Part shown: piece by piece, positions 54,819 to 64,000 of the stretch
Numbering within the stretch: the first letter of the stretch is position 1
Layout: the number at the start of each line of letters is the position of its first letter
Origin: Bacteroidales bacterium
GTDB lineage: Bacteria; Bacteroidota; Bacteroidia; Bacteroidales; P3
Assembly: GCA_017934545.1 (NCBI GenBank)
Contig: JAGBJI010000007.1
Location: forward strand, 1 to 64,000
Length of the DNA: 64,000 nucleotides
Direction of reading: 5' to 3'
Position numbers and translations under genes: made by a program
Notes under the pieces: model-generated
What the model saw: the letters and a program-made list of their open reading frames with translations, nothing else
Told to the model about the DNA's origin: nothing
The model's database searches: none

Positions 54819-55700
54819 TCAGTCGTTGTATATTTCGTGTTTGTATGCTTTCAAAGTGTTGGTCAACAATGAAACTATCGTCATCGGTCCTACACCGCCC
54901 GGAACAGGCGTTATATAAGAGCATTTCGGAGCAACCTTTTCGTAATCAACATCTCCAGTGACATAATAACCCTTTTCGCTTCCGTCGGCAATGCGGTGTA
55001 TGCCCACGTCAATGACAACCGCTCCGTCTTTGACCATATCTTCGGTTACAAAGTGCGGCTTTCCTATGGCTGCAATCAATATATCGGCATTGCGGCATAT
55101 GTCTTTGATGTTTTGCGTTTTGGAGTGGCAAAGCGTAACGGTGCAATCCGTTCCTTTTCTTGACATCAAAACCGCCATAGGCGTGCCTACAATGTCGCTT
55201 CTGCCCAAAACAACGCAATTCTTTCCTGCGGTTTCAATGTTGCTGCGTTCAATCAACGTCATTATTCCGAAAGGTGTTGCAGGCAAATAAGAGGGCATGG
55301 ACAAAAGCATACGTCCTGCATTTGCAGGGTGGAATCCGTCCACGTCTTTTTTAGGGTCTACATGGGCTATTACTTTCTTTGTGTTGATATGTTTCGGCAA
55401 CGGCAGTTGGACAATATATCCGTCTACTTCAGGGTCATTGTTCAGAAAATCTAAAGTTGCAAGGAACTCTTTTTCGCTTATATTCTCTGGGAATTTATAC
55501 ACCGATGAGGTAAATCCGACCTCTTTGCTTTGTTTTTCTTTGCTTTTTACGTACGAAAGACTTGCCCCGTCGTTGCCCACGATTACGGCAACAAGATGAG
55601 GGGGACGCTTTCCGCTGTCCAAAAGCCGTGCTACTTCTTCTTTGATTTCCTCTTTGATTTTTTGAGCAATGATTTTGCCGTCAATAAGAATAGGTTTCAT
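54819..55700 (-). CDS. folD: Bifunctional methylene-THF dehydrogenase / cyclohydrolase
   Basis: 293 residues, normal length. Converts 5,10-methylene-THF to 10-formyl-THF in two steps. GNDGASLSYVKSKEKQ carries the catalytic Lys region, VDGYIVQLPLPKH the family signature, VLGRSDIVGTPMA the NADP-binding region, and PVPGGVGPMTI the C-terminal signature. It starts 10 nt after the ffh stop on the same strand, so both are co-transcribed. Confidence 0.96.
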   Translation of the reverse strand: MKPILIDGKIIAQKIKEEIKEEVARLLDSGKRPPHLVAVIVGNDGASLSYVKSKEKQSKEVGFTSSVYKFPENISEKEFLATLDFLNNDPEVDGYIVQLPLPKHINTKKVIAHVDPKKDVDGFHPANAGRMLLSMPSYLPATPFGIMTLIERSNIETAGKNCVVLGRSDIVGTPMAVLMSRKGTDCTVTLCHSKTQNIKDICRNADILIAAIGKPHFVTEDMVKDGAVVIDVGIHRIADGSEKGYYVTGDVDYEKVAPKCSYITPVPGGVGPMTIVSLLTNTLKAYKHEIYND

Positions 55701-55710
55701 ATTATATTAT

Positions 55711-57054
55711 TTATCTTTTTGTAAATTTTTTCATATTTCTCATCTGTTTCAATTGCTGCATCTTGTTGCCCGAAAGCGAACGCATCATCTTACGTGTTTG
55801 GTCGAATTGTTTTATCAGCTTGTTCACTTGGTCAACTTTGCATCCCGAACCTTTGGCTATACGGTTCTTCCTTGAAACATCAATAATGTCGGGGTTGGCA
55901 CGCTCCTGCGGGGTCATACTTCCTATTATTGCTTCAATATATTTAAAAGCATCGTCTTTAATGTCCACATCTTTCAACGCCTTGCCTACACCGGGTATCA
56001 TACCAACTAAATCTTTCAGATTACCCATCTTCTTTATTTGTTGGATTTGTGCTAAAAAGTCGTTGTAATCAAAAGAGTTTGTATGTATTTTCTTGCTTAA
56101 TTTCCTTGCCTGCTCTTCGTCGTATTGTTCTTGGGCTTTTTCCACCAATGAAACTATGTCGCCCATTCCTAAAATACGGTTCGCCATACGGTCGGGGTGA
56201 AATACGTCCAATGCGTCAAGTTTTTCTCCCAGCGAAATGAATTTTATAGGTTTGGAAACGACACGGCGTATGGTCAAAGCGGCACCTCCGCGTGTGTCAC
56301 CGTCCAATTTTGTAAGCACAACGCCGTCGTAGTTCAGGCGGTCGTGGAATGCTTTTGCCGTGTTCACTGCATCCTGTCCTGTCATGGAGTCCACAACGAA
56401 CAGGGTTTCGGTTGGGTTGACTGCATTTTTGATTTCGGCAATCTCGTTCATCATTTGCTCGTCCACAGCCAACCGTCCCGCAGTGTCAATTATGACTGCA
56501 GTGTAATTTTCCGCCTTTGCTTTCTTAATGGCATTAAGAGATATTTCAACAGGATTTTTGTTGTCGTTTTCCCTGTATACATCTACGTTGATACTGTCCG
56601 CAAGCACTTGGAGTTGGTCAATAGCTGCTGGTCTGTAAACATCTCCCGCAACCAAGAGAACTTTTTTGTTTTTCTTGGATTTTAAATATAGTGCGAGTTT
56701 ACCCGAAAAAGTTGTTTTACCCGAGCCTTGCAATCCTGCGTTAAGTATGATTACGGGATTCGGTTTCAGATTCAGTTCCTCCGTATTGCTGCCCATTAGG
56801 GTTACGAGTTCGTCGTGAACCATTTTAATCATCATCTGACTCGGGTCAACACTCGTTAAAACATTTTGTCCCAACGCTTTTTGCTTGACTTGGTCGCAAA
56901 ATTCTTTTGCTATTGCATATGAAACGTCGGCATCAATCAATGCTTTTCTGACTTCTTTGATACTTTCGGAAATGTTAATTTCGGTTATCTTGCCCTTACC
57001 TTTTATGATTTTAAAGGCACGTTCCAGTTTTTCGGATAGATTTTCAAACATCAC
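55711..57054 (-). CDS. ffh: Signal recognition particle protein Ffh
   Basis: 447 residues. GTPase that binds signal peptides and 4.5S RNA. N domain (1-90), G domain with GLQGSGKTTFSGKLA (P-loop), DTAGRLAVDEQ and TKLDGDTRGGAAL, then a Met-rich M domain near the end (MRSLSGNKMQQLKQMRNMKKF). All motifs intact. A -7 box lies at 57084-57091. Confidence 0.96.
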   Translation of the reverse strand: MMFENLSEKLERAFKIIKGKGKITEINISESIKEVRKALIDADVSYAIAKEFCDQVKQKALGQNVLTSVDPSQMMIKMVHDELVTLMGSNTEELNLKPNPVIILNAGLQGSGKTTFSGKLALYLKSKKNKKVLLVAGDVYRPAAIDQLQVLADSINVDVYRENDNKNPVEISLNAIKKAKAENYTAVIIDTAGRLAVDEQMMNEIAEIKNAVNPTETLFVVDSMTGQDAVNTAKAFHDRLNYDGVVLTKLDGDTRGGAALTIRRVVSKPIKFISLGEKLDALDVFHPDRMANRILGMGDIVSLVEKAQEQYDEEQARKLSKKIHTNSFDYNDFLAQIQQIKKMGNLKDLVGMIPGVGKALKDVDIKDDAFKYIEAIIGSMTPQERANPDIIDVSRKNRIAKGSGCKVDQVNKLIKQFDQTRKMMRSLSGNKMQQLKQMRNMKKFTKR

Positions 57055-57083
57055 TGTATTCTTATTATCTTTAATTTGAGTTG

Positions 57084-57091
57084 CAAAATTA
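57084..57091 (-). promoter_or_regulatory. Bacteroidetes -7 box for ffh-folD
   Basis: TAATTTTG (minus), ~30 nt before the ffh start. Confidence 0.6.
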
Positions 57092-57146
57092 CAAAGATTT
57101 AATGTAACTTACAATGAATTTGTTAAAATTTGTGATTATCCGCATT

Positions 57147-57905
57147 TTACCAATCCTTATAGACGGGAAATTTAGAACGCATAAGATTTAATTCTTCTTT
57201 GTCCAAAGTGAAATACAATATATTTTCCGTAGAATGCGGCAAGGCTTTTATTTCTCCGCCTTTGCAGTTGAATACAAAGCAATTTTGTCCGTATTCAATG
57301 CCCTTTGAATCTTTCCCCGTGCGGTTTACACCGATACAAACACACATATTCTCAATGGCACGTGCCTGTAAAAGTGTTTTCCATTGCACGCTGCGGCTTT
57401 GCGGCCACGAAGCTACAAAGACCGAAATGTCGTATTTGAATTCTCCGTTGAGGTATGAATTTTTGCAGATGTCACAAAACCGTAAGTCATAACAGGTTTT
57501 AAGGTTTATTTTCCACTCTTTATAACTTACCGTTGTGTCTTTGCTGCCGCAGGATATGGTTTTGGGTTCGTCGGAAAGAGAAAAAAGTTTTTGTTTGTCA
57601 TAATAATAAACATCCGAAGGTGTAACAAAATAATGTCTGTTGTAATATTTTCCGTTGTCTTCTGCCAACAGCGAACCCTCAACGGCACATTGTTTCTGAC
57701 GGGCAAGCGTTTGCATAAACTGCAATCCCTCTTGTTTGCTCTGCAATGCCGATTCGGTGTCGGTAATAAAGCCCGTGAGAAACATCTCGGGGAAAATAAT
57801 CAAATCCGTATCAGAATTGACGGAGTCGGATATATGTGATAAATTTTCAAGGTTACGCTTTATGTCAAAATCGTATATTTCCGATTGAACCAATGCAATA
57901 TTCAT
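57147..57905 (-). CDS. Nitrilase-family amidohydrolase (omega-amidase-like)
   Basis: 252 residues with the E-K-C triad: E40 (FPEMF), K104 (YDKQKLF) and C138 (KTCYDLRF). The YDLRF sequence after the Cys is typical of omega-amidases, which hydrolyse alpha-ketoglutaramate and similar compounds formed by transaminases. The gene starts 1 nt before its upstream neighbour's stop region, so it is the second gene of an operon with the LPG-synthase-like protein. Confidence 0.85.
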   Translation of the reverse strand: MNIALVQSEIYDFDIKRNLENLSHISDSVNSDTDLIIFPEMFLTGFITDTESALQSKQEGLQFMQTLARQKQCAVEGSLLAEDNGKYYNRHYFVTPSDVYYYDKQKLFSLSDEPKTISCGSKDTTVSYKEWKINLKTCYDLRFCDICKNSYLNGEFKYDISVFVASWPQSRSVQWKTLLQARAIENMCVCIGVNRTGKDSKGIEYGQNCFVFNCKGGEIKALPHSTENILYFTLDKEELNLMRSKFPVYKDW

Positions 57906-57906
57906 G

Positions 57907-59004
57907 TCAGTGTTTGTGCTTTATATCTGATTTGTTCTGCATTTTTCTTTCGTGTACCTGCCTTGTGAAAACGGGCAACACTATAAGACCTATTATTATA
58001 TACGGATAGTAAGTGAACAAACGCCACAACAATGCCAACACGCCCTCAAATCCTTCGGTCAGAAATCCGTTTAAAAACAGCGGAAAGGCAAACTCCGCCA
58101 CTCCGCTTGAACCCGGAGTCGGTGAAATGCAAAGAACAATCCACATAACCAATTGCCGCACGTATATAACCGCATGGTTGGTTATTGCGGGGTTGAATGC
58201 CGCCAATATACAGTTGAGAACCAAAAATCTGCACGACCATGACGCCACTGTAACCAGATAAACTTTGACCCAATATACAAAAGGTTTGTTTTTAAACTCA
58301 TGGGCCGACGTCAAAACGTCATCGCCCATCTTTACGAACTTATGTTCCCAACGGCGGAACAGTTTCTTACGGCCTAAACGGCAGATAAAATTTTTAAACT
58401 TTGCAGGATAGAAGAATATGGCGGACAGAATAATCAAGGTAAGCAAAACCATAAAACCGTAACCTATGAAAAAGACATGGGTTTCGCTTATCTTCATTGA
58501 AAGAAAAGAGAATTTGAATTTTGTGGCAAACGACATTGAAAAACCGCAAACGAAAACCATTATCGGTGTAACTATGATGTAAAACAGTTCGTCCAATAAC
58601 GTTGCCGTTAAAACCATTGCCGTGCTTCTTCCTGCCGACAATCCCGACAGCGGGAGTATGAACAACGCCACTGCAGAGCCGCCTACGCTTGTCGGAGTTA
58701 CGGTTGAAGAGAACTCCCACAGCATTATGATATGAAAAGCCTGCTTCCACGAAAGTTTGTTGTCAGAAAGCATGCGGATACGTACCATATAGGTTATTTC
58801 CCTTCCGCATTCAAACATAACTGCAAGCAACAAACAAAGCACGGAACTGACGGAAAACATAGCTCCGAGTTCGCTGAACAGCGAAGAGTTTCGGGAATAC
58901 TCCCTTGAAACCATAAACAAACCGACACCCAATCCTATAACAATCGGTATGATTATTTTGTTGAAACGGAATATTCCTAAAGGATTGCGTGACGGTTCGC
59001 TCAT
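57907..59004 (-). CDS. LPG-synthase-TM / UPF0104 family membrane protein
   Basis: 365 residues with eight or more hydrophobic segments. TPTSVGGSAVALFIL and SPTPGSSGVAEFAF are the paired Pro/Gly-rich motifs of the lysylphosphatidylglycerol-synthase TM (DUF340-like, UPF0104) family. Members without the catalytic MprF domain are flippase-like or of unknown role, as here. It ends 1 nt before the amidase start and lies 18 nt after mscS. Confidence 0.85.
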   Translation of the reverse strand: MSEPSRNPLGIFRFNKIIIPIVIGLGVGLFMVSREYSRNSSLFSELGAMFSVSSVLCLLLAVMFECGREITYMVRIRMLSDNKLSWKQAFHIIMLWEFSSTVTPTSVGGSAVALFILPLSGLSAGRSTAMVLTATLLDELFYIIVTPIMVFVCGFSMSFATKFKFSFLSMKISETHVFFIGYGFMVLLTLIILSAIFFYPAKFKNFICRLGRKKLFRRWEHKFVKMGDDVLTSAHEFKNKPFVYWVKVYLVTVASWSCRFLVLNCILAAFNPAITNHAVIYVRQLVMWIVLCISPTPGSSGVAEFAFPLFLNGFLTEGFEGVLALLWRLFTYYPYIIIGLIVLPVFTRQVHERKMQNKSDIKHKH

Positions 59005-59022
59005 TTTATGCCGTGCAGTTGA

Positions 59023-59868
59023 TTAGTTTTTCATTCCTACAACGGTATACGGACAAGGCAAATCTTCTTTGACAACATAGTTGTACAATTCCCTTTGAAG
59101 ATATGCGTACAAAGTCCAATAATCCGAGCCTTTGCACCATGCCCTTACCTCAAACGACACTGTTCCTGGGCCTATTGTCACCCATACGACAACTGTAGGG
59201 TCTTGCAAAGTAAGAGGTGAAGCAGTAGCAATGGCGGTTAAATCTTTTTCAATCTTGTCTATAACTACTTTTTTGTCGCCTGCCACTTGGATAGCTACGT
59301 CTACACGGCGTTTTTCCATAGTGGAATAGTTGGTCACATTGCCGCCCGAAAGCGTTCCGTTAGGAAGTGTGATAAGTTTGTTGTCCCATGTACGGATTAC
59401 GGTAGAAAATATTTTCATTGATTCAACAAAACCTTCCACGCCCTGCGTTGCAATATAATCGCCCAATTTGAAAGGACGGAAGATAAGTATGATTATACCG
59501 CCTGCAACGTTTTGAATGGTTCCGCTCAAAGCCATACCGACAGCCAAACCTGCGGCACCTAACAAAGCGATGAACGAACTCATAGGTATGCCTATGTAAC
59601 CTACCACTGCCAAGATAAGCATTATTTTTAAGCCTATTGAAACAATGGACGTTATAACGGGTCTTAACGTTGAGTCAAGGTTTCTTTTTTCAAATGCTTT
59701 GGCTAATTTTTTGCGTATGAATTTGATGATTCTGAATCCTATGTACAATATAATAAGACCGATGACTATTTTTTTAACGGCGTCAAGACCGTTTGTGGTA
59801 AACCAACTAATAACCGAATTGACAATGTTATTAGGGTCACCTGCTGCTGTTGCTTGTAGAAATAACAT
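59023..59868 (-). CDS. Small-conductance mechanosensitive channel (MscS family)
   Basis: 281 residues from ATG 59868; an upstream TTG (59943) lies ahead of the promoter's transcript start and is less likely. Three TM helices, then the pore-helix motif GAAGLAVGMALSGTIQNVAGG and the FKLGDYI beta-domain entry typical of MscS. It opens to release solutes at low osmolarity. Its own -7 box is at 59914-59921. Confidence 0.9.
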   Translation of the reverse strand: MLFLQATAAGDPNNIVNSVISWFTTNGLDAVKKIVIGLIILYIGFRIIKFIRKKLAKAFEKRNLDSTLRPVITSIVSIGLKIMLILAVVGYIGIPMSSFIALLGAAGLAVGMALSGTIQNVAGGIIILIFRPFKLGDYIATQGVEGFVESMKIFSTVIRTWDNKLITLPNGTLSGGNVTNYSTMEKRRVDVAIQVAGDKKVVIDKIEKDLTAIATASPLTLQDPTVVVWVTIGPGTVSFEVRAWCKGSDYWTLYAYLQRELYNYVVKEDLPCPYTVVGMKN

Positions 59869-59913
59869 GACTTTAAAATTTTTGTTTATAAATACTGTTT
59901 GAACTATTTTTTG

Positions 59914-59921
59914 CAAAATTA
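59914..59921 (-). promoter_or_regulatory. Bacteroidetes -7 box for mscS
   Basis: TAATTTTG (minus), 46 nt before the ATG at 59868. Confidence 0.6.
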
Positions 59922-60053
59922 CGAAAAAACGGGAGAAGTGCAAAAAGAATGCTTGCTTTTCTTTTGCATTTGAGAGTGCAAAAGATGTTCATCGCAGCCA
60001 AAGTTACGCAAAATTCCGTTGCAAATATATAACTTGCGTATATGAATTGAAAA

Positions 60054-60182
60054 ATTCCTTTTCAGAACGCAAAAATAAAAAACATATGTATTTTTTCAAA
60101 AAAACATATGAATTTTAATCAAAAAACATATGTTTTTCGTTTTAAAAACATATGTTTTTTATTTTTAGTTTCAGAAAAGAAT
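60054..60182. repeat. Dispersed intergenic element, CATATG-type core (inverted)
   Basis: Four CATATG units. The reverse complement of the core aligns to those at 24596 and 50716 over ~84 nt with few changes. Outer arms ATTCCTTTTC and GAAAAGAAT pair with one extra base. Confidence 0.75.
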
Positions 60183-60259
60183 ATCTTTAATCGTTGTTCC
60201 GCAATAAGAAAAGCGGAATAAAAGCAAAAAGAAAATCACAATTGAGTTACGTACAACAA

Positions 60260-60296
60260 ATAAAAAAGGCAGGGAATCGGTGATTTTCCTGCCTTA
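60260..60296 (-). terminator. Terminator after atpA
   Basis: On the minus strand AAGGCAGG (60288-60295) pairs with CCTGCCTT (60266-60273), then TTTTTTA. It ends the partial ATP synthase operon right after alpha. Confidence 0.75.
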
Positions 60297-60317
60297 AAGT
60301 ATGATTTTGTCCGATTG

Positions 60318-61901
60318 TTATTCGGTTATGTATTTGTGCGATGCCTCTTGGGTGGCTTTATGCAGTGTTTCCAAGATTTCATCGTCTATCTTACCTTGCT
60401 TGATTGCCGTTAAAGTGTCTTTATAGTGTGCATTCAACAGCATAAGGTAATCTTTTTCAAAATCCAAAACCTTGTTTACGGGAATATTACTCAACCATCC
60501 CTTTGTTCCGCAGGCAATCACCGCCACCTGTTCCTCAACTTTCATCGGGGAATACTGGTCTTGTTTCAATATCTCCACATTACGTTTTCCTTTTTCCAGC
60601 ACCATCTTGGTTGAAGCGTCCAAATCCGAGCCGAACTTGGAGAACGCTTCCAATTCCCTGTATTGTGCTTGGTCTATCTTCAACGTTCCCGCAATTTTTT
60701 TCATGGATTTTATCTGTGCCTTGCCTCCTACACGCGATACGGAGATACCTACGTTGATTGCGGGGCGTACGCCCGAGTTGAAAAGGTTGCTTTCCAAGAA
60801 TATTTGGCCGTCGGTGATGGATATAACGTTGGTCGGAATGTATGCACTCACATCCCCCGCCTGCGTTTCTATAATCGGCAACGCCGTTAAAGAGCCTCCG
60901 CCTTTTACTTTGTCTTTCAAGCACTGCGGCAAGTCATTCATCTGCCGTGCAACCTCATCGTTGTTGATTATCTTGCAGGCACGTTCCAACAAACGAGAAT
61001 GCAAATAAAACACATCGCCCGGGTAAGCCTCACGTCCGGGCGGACGGCGGAGCAACAGTGACACTTCACGGTAAGCAACGGCCTGTTTGGACAAATCATC
61101 ATATATTACAAGGGCATGGCGTCCGGTATCACGGAAATATTCTCCGATGGCAGCCCCGGCAAACGGAGCATAAAACTGCATAGCCGCAGCATCGGAAGCC
61201 GTAGCTGCCAATACGACGGTGTATTTCATTGCATCGTGCTGTTCCAACGTCTTTACTAAATTGGCAACGGTAGAACCTTTTTGTCCGCATGCGACATAAA
61301 TACAGTAAACTGGATTTCCCGCTTCGTAAAATTCCTTTTGGTTGATGATAGTATCTATTGCTATTGCCGTCTTTCCAGTTTGTCTGTCGCCTATAATCAA
61401 TTCTCTCTGTCCTCTTCCTATAGGAATCATGGAGTCAACGGCCTTCAGACCCGTTTGCAACGGCTCTTCAACGGGTTGACGGTAGATAACACCGGGGGCT
61501 TTACGCTCTATCGGCATTTCAAGCGTTGCTCCGCTGATTTCACCTTTACCGTCGATGGGCTGACCTATGGTATTGATAACGCGGCCGAGCAATCCGTCGC
61601 CGACTTTCAACGACGCAATCCTTCCCGTCCGCTTTACAGTGTCACCTTCGTTGATATCACCCGTATCACCCAACAATACAATTCCGACATTGTCCTCTTC
61701 CAAGTTCTGAACAACCCCTTTAGTGCCGTTATGAAACTCAACCAATTCACCCGATTGTGCATTCAAAAGTCCGTAAACACGTGCTATTCCGTCACCTATT
61801 GACAACACCGTGCCGACTTCTTCCATTTGGGTTTCCAAAGAAGAATTGGTCAGTTGCTCACGCAGTATTGCCGTAACTTCCGATGGTTTTAAAATTGCCA
61901 T
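60318..61901 (-). CDS. atpA: F1 ATP synthase subunit alpha
   Basis: 527 residues. The P-loop is [15 protein letters not shown]; the family signature [14 protein letters not shown] and ELIIGDRQ are intact. Non-catalytic nucleotide-binding subunit of the F1 hexamer. It starts 9 nt after atpH. A terminator follows at once; atpG is not adjacent. Confidence 0.97.
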   Translation of the reverse strand: MAILKPSEVTAILREQLTNSSLETQMEEVGTVLSIGDGIARVYGLLNAQSGELVEFHNGTKGVVQNLEEDNVGIVLLGDTGDINEGDTVKRTGRIASLKVGDGLLGRVINTIGQPIDGKGEISGATLEMPIERKAPGVIYRQPVEEPLQTGLKAVDSMIPIGRGQRELIIGDRQTGKTAIAIDTIINQKEFYEAGNPVYCIYVACGQKGSTVANLVKTLEQHDAMKYTVVLAATASDAAAMQFYAPFAGAAIGEYFRDTGRHALVIYDDLSKQAVAYREVSLLLRRPPGREAYPGDVFYLHSRLLERACKIINNDEVARQMNDLPQCLKDKVKGGGSLTALPIIETQAGDVSAYIPTNVISITDGQIFLESNLFNSGVRPAINVGISVSRVGGKAQIKSMKKIAGTLKIDQAQYRELEAFSKFGSDLDASTKMVLEKGKRNVEILKQDQYSPMKVEEQVAVIACGTKGWLSNIPVNKVLDFEKDYLMLLNAHYKDTLTAIKQGKIDDEILETLHKATQEASHKYITE

Positions 61902-61910
61902 TTTTACGTA

Positions 61911-62447
61911 TTATTTAATTATTTCTTTTCTTAAATCGTTCAATTTCCGCAAATACGAAGCGTCGTATTGCTTTCCGTCAATTTCAAGTATAAATCCGCC
62001 GATAAGATTTGCGTTAATAAATTCTTCGGTCTGCACTTTGCAGGAAAATTCCGCCTCAAGTTTTTGCTTGATTGTGTTTACAGCTTGAGCGTTTAACTTT
62101 GCAGCGGAAGTAATCTTCACCGTCTTAATATTATTATAGGTATTAAAAATTTCCCTGAACGAAGTACAGATTTCTTTTAAGTAAATCTCACGTCTTTTAG
62201 CGGTAACCAAAGAAAGAAAACGCATTGTAAGTTCTTGGCAATTGTTTTCAAACAAAGCAAACAGGATTTCTTTCTTTTTTAACGGTTTGATAATGGGATT
62301 TTTTAATATGGAACACAATTCCCTGCTCTGATTACAGGTTTGAAGTATATTATCAACATCGTTCGATACATTATTGATAATATCTTTTTCCCTTGCCAAA
62401 TCAAAAAGACTCTGGGCGTAACGTTTTTGCAGCCTTTTCTCGTCCAT
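61911..62447 (-). CDS. atpH: F1 ATP synthase subunit delta
   Basis: 178 residues. Peripheral-stalk subunit linking F1 to b. KRYAQSLFDLAREK start and the C-terminal LIGGFILEIDGKQYDASYLRKLNDLRKE match the OSCP/delta family. It begins 2 nt after atpF, so it is coupled. Confidence 0.92.
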   Translation of the reverse strand: MDEKRLQKRYAQSLFDLAREKDIINNVSNDVDNILQTCNQSRELCSILKNPIIKPLKKKEILFALFENNCQELTMRFLSLVTAKRREIYLKEICTSFREIFNTYNNIKTVKITSAAKLNAQAVNTIKQKLEAEFSCKVQTEEFINANLIGGFILEIDGKQYDASYLRKLNDLRKEIIK

Positions 62448-62449
62448 AT

Positions 62450-62944
62450 TTATTTGAAACTAATCTTTTCCAATTGCTTTGCAATCAACTCCGAACTTAC
62501 CTGAGGGTTTTCAACTTCGCGTTCAATAACTTTCTGTGCTATATCCAACGAAAGTTGTGCCATTTGGGTTTGAACTTCCTTGATTGCCTTTTCTTTTTCA
62601 AAGTTTATATTTTCCCGTGCCTGCAGAATAATTTTGTCAGCTTCAAGTTTGGCTTGTTCCCTTGCCTGCTCTATCATCTGACTGCCCGCCTGCTTGGCTT
62701 CTTTTAGGATATTATCTCTCTCCTGCCGTGCTTGTAAAAGAAGTTCTTCGTTGCCTGCTTTCAGCTTTTCCATCTCTTTTTTTGCGTTTTCAGCCGCAAG
62801 CAACGAGTTTTTTATATCCTCTTCCCTCTTTTTCAAACCTTTTATTATAACAGGCCACCCCCATTTGCCGAGAATGAATAAAACCACGGCAAAGGTAAGG
62901 GTCATCCAAAAAACCAAACCTATATCAGGTGTTAACAATCCCAT
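62450..62944 (-). CDS. atpF: F0 ATP synthase subunit b
   Basis: 164 residues. One N-terminal TM (FWMTLTFAVVLFILGKWGWPVI) and a long charged coiled coil (AAENAKKEMEKLKAG to the end) are the peripheral stalk. 67 nt after atpE. Confidence 0.93.
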   Translation of the reverse strand: MGLLTPDIGLVFWMTLTFAVVLFILGKWGWPVIIKGLKKREEDIKNSLLAAENAKKEMEKLKAGNEELLLQARQERDNILKEAKQAGSQMIEQAREQAKLEADKIILQARENINFEKEKAIKEVQTQMAQLSLDIAQKVIEREVENPQVSSELIAKQLEKISFK

Positions 62945-63011
62945 ATTTTCTTTCAGATTAAAGTCTTTGAAGCCCTTAACATTGCGGCGTTAAGGACTTC
63001 AAAACCATACT

Positions 63012-63275
63012 TTACTTCATTAATATTACAAGTAAGCACGTAACTACGGCAAACAACGAAACCGCTTCCACCAATGCAGCGGCAAGAATCATATTGCTTC
63101 TTATGTCGTTAACTGCATCCGGCTGGCGTGCAATAGATTCCATTGCATTTTTTCCTATGTTTCCTATACCCAAACCTGCTCCGATTGCAGCCAAACCTGC
63201 TCCGATACCTGCCAAACCGTATCCGAACGGAATATAGTCGGCAACTGCTTGTAACATTACCATTAGTGTTGTCAT
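63012..63275 (-). CDS. atpE: F0 ATP synthase subunit c
   Basis: 87 residues. Two TM helices with a polar loop (ESIARQPDA) and the ion-binding Glu E70 in ALVEAV. The AGIGAGLAAIGAGLGIGNIG glycine-rich first helix is typical. No extra Na-binding Gln pattern was seen, so H+ coupling is likely. First gene of this operon with its own promoter; atpB is not upstream. Confidence 0.94.
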   Translation of the reverse strand: MTTLMVMLQAVADYIPFGYGLAGIGAGLAAIGAGLGIGNIGKNAMESIARQPDAVNDIRSNMILAAALVEAVSLFAVVTCLLVILMK

Positions 63276-63339
63276 GTCTTTTATGTTTTTATAAATTTAT
63301 AATGTATTCCAAAATTATATATACTTCTATTTGGGAAAT

Positions 63340-63347
63340 CAAAAGTA
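63340..63347 (-). promoter_or_regulatory. Bacteroidetes -7 box for atpE
   Basis: TACTTTTG (minus), ~65 nt before the atpE start. Shows that transcription begins at atpE. Confidence 0.55.
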
Positions 63348-63500
63348 CTAAATATTTTTAATCTAAAAATGTTTTTTATTGTGTTTTTTCTGCCCCAAAA
63401 TTATATACACCTGATATACAAATATTTAACTACGATAAAACTGCTATTTATATTGCATTTGAAAAAATCCTTTTCGCATTATAATTTTACCGAACGCAAA

Positions 63501-63623
63501 TTGATTTTTGCCGAACGCCGCTTTAATATCAAAAAAAAGTGGTTTTTTACCTTAAAAAAAGTGGTTTTTTGAGTAAAAAAACCACTTTTTTTCCGCACTG
63601 AAGCGTCGTTCGGCAAAAATCAA
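63501..63623. repeat. Dispersed intergenic element, AAGTGG-type core
   Basis: Arms TTGATTTTTGCCGAACG (63501-63517) and CGTTCGGCAAAAATCAA (63607-63623), perfect 17 bp. Inside are AAAAGTGGTTTTTT, AAAAGTGGTTTTTT and AAAAAAACCACTTTTTTT; the last two pair across a 4-nt loop. Confidence 0.8.
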
Positions 63624-63807
63624 ATGCGGTAAGGCGAAAATCAAACCTCATTCGGCTGAAATTTTTAATAGTTTTTCCGTTTTAAAGCGTAGTAAAAAGA
63701 TTTTCAAATTTATTTTATGCTTTTCACAATACACTTTAACTGTTGGTGTTAGGTCACCGGAAAGATAAATTTTGAGAAAATTATTTTGCAGATATTAAAA
63801 ATGTTTG

Positions 63808-63815
63808 TAATTTTG
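63808..63815 (+). promoter_or_regulatory. Bacteroidetes promoter of the tRNA pair
   Basis: TAATTTTG with TTTG at 63785-63788, spacer 19 nt: full consensus; 25 nt before tRNA-Lys. Confidence 0.75.
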
Positions 63816-63840
63816 CAACTCCAAACTTTGAAACAAAGTT

Positions 63841-63913
63841 GTCTTTGTAGCTCAGTTGGTAGAGCAATTGACTCTTAATCAATGGGTCCAGGGTTCGAGT
63901 CCCTGCAAGGACA
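63841..63913 (+). tRNA. tRNA-Lys (CUU)
   Basis: Acceptor GTCTTTG/CAAGGAC with wobbles, D-loop AGCTCAGTTGGTAGAGC, anticodon stem ATTGA/TCAAT around loop CTCTTAA (anticodon CTT), T-arm GGGTTCGAGTCCC, discriminator A. CCA not encoded. Confidence 0.95.
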
Positions 63914-63927
63914 CTCTTTTTTCAAAT

Positions 63928-64000
<73 letters not shown>

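Larger units (their letters stand above)
59869..60317. other. Intergenic region with dispersed element and atp terminator
   Basis: Contains the mscS promoter, the inverted CATATG element (60054-60182) and the atpA terminator. No gene; in many relatives atpG would lie here. Confidence 0.5.
63276..63840. other. Intergenic region between atpE and tRNA genes
   Basis: Holds the atpE promoter, the element at 63501-63623, and the tRNA promoter. No atpB or other coding frame is supported. Confidence 0.5.

Overview
The window is a chromosomal segment from a member of the Bacteroidota, most likely Bacteroidales. Three observations support this: many promoters carry the Bacteroidetes -7 box TAnnTTTG, start codons lack Shine-Dalgarno sequences, and three secreted proteins end in type IX secretion (T9SS) sorting domains. 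Gene content also fits (Cbp1-like lipoprotein, BspA-type leucine-rich repeat, thiamine operon order).

Positions 1 to about 15.4 kb are an integrated mobilizable element. It has the end of a tyrosine recombinase, a serine recombinase, a six-gene cargo operon (1.3-11.0 kb), and on the other strand a mobilization module (MobC-like protein, HUH relaxase, coiled-coil membrane protein) behind an excisionase-like regulator. The cargo is the best candidate for an undescribed system. It encodes a two-TM protein, a charged coiled-coil protein, a DUF1848 Cys-cluster protein, a 1735-residue fusion of a methyltransferase-like fold, a PD-(D/E)XK nuclease and a RecQ-type helicase, a tail-anchored coiled coil, and a trypsin-like protease. 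The architecture suggests anti-phage or anti-plasmid defence; this is inference.

From 15.5 to 20.9 kb lie housekeeping genes (rpe, PHP phosphatase, purB, ABC exporter, msrA). From 20.9 to 30 kb are two large T9SS proteins, one with cohesin-like modules and one a subtilase carrying a dockerin, then a Cbp1-like lipoprotein. The subtilase signal peptide is separated from its body by a nine-G tract that puts them out of frame. From 30.3 to 34.5 kb are thiD, a small two-gene cassette between 134-bp direct repeats, a BspA/T9SS protein behind a structured leader RNA, and a PIN toxin module.

From 34.7 to 50.6 kb a TPP riboswitch leads a thiamine cluster (MBL hydrolase, thiS, fused thiE-thiE, thiG). 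It is interrupted by an HU-like / DUF1016 nuclease / type IIG-IIB restriction-modification / RhuM island before thiC, and thiH lies further on behind two toxin-antitoxin modules. The specificity gene has no usable start: it appears to be reached by a -1 frameshift signal at the end of the methylase gene. It also carries a second nine-G tract between its two target-recognition halves.

From 50.9 kb to the end are an FKBP lipoprotein, rpsO, pnp, folD, ffh, an omega-amidase-like nitrilase, an LPG-synthase-like membrane protein, MscS, part of the ATP synthase operon (c, b, delta, alpha) and two tRNAs. Between genes, about every 5 kb, sit members of a dispersed element family: long outer inverted repeats around three or four A/T-flanked short cores, with a different core type at different loci.
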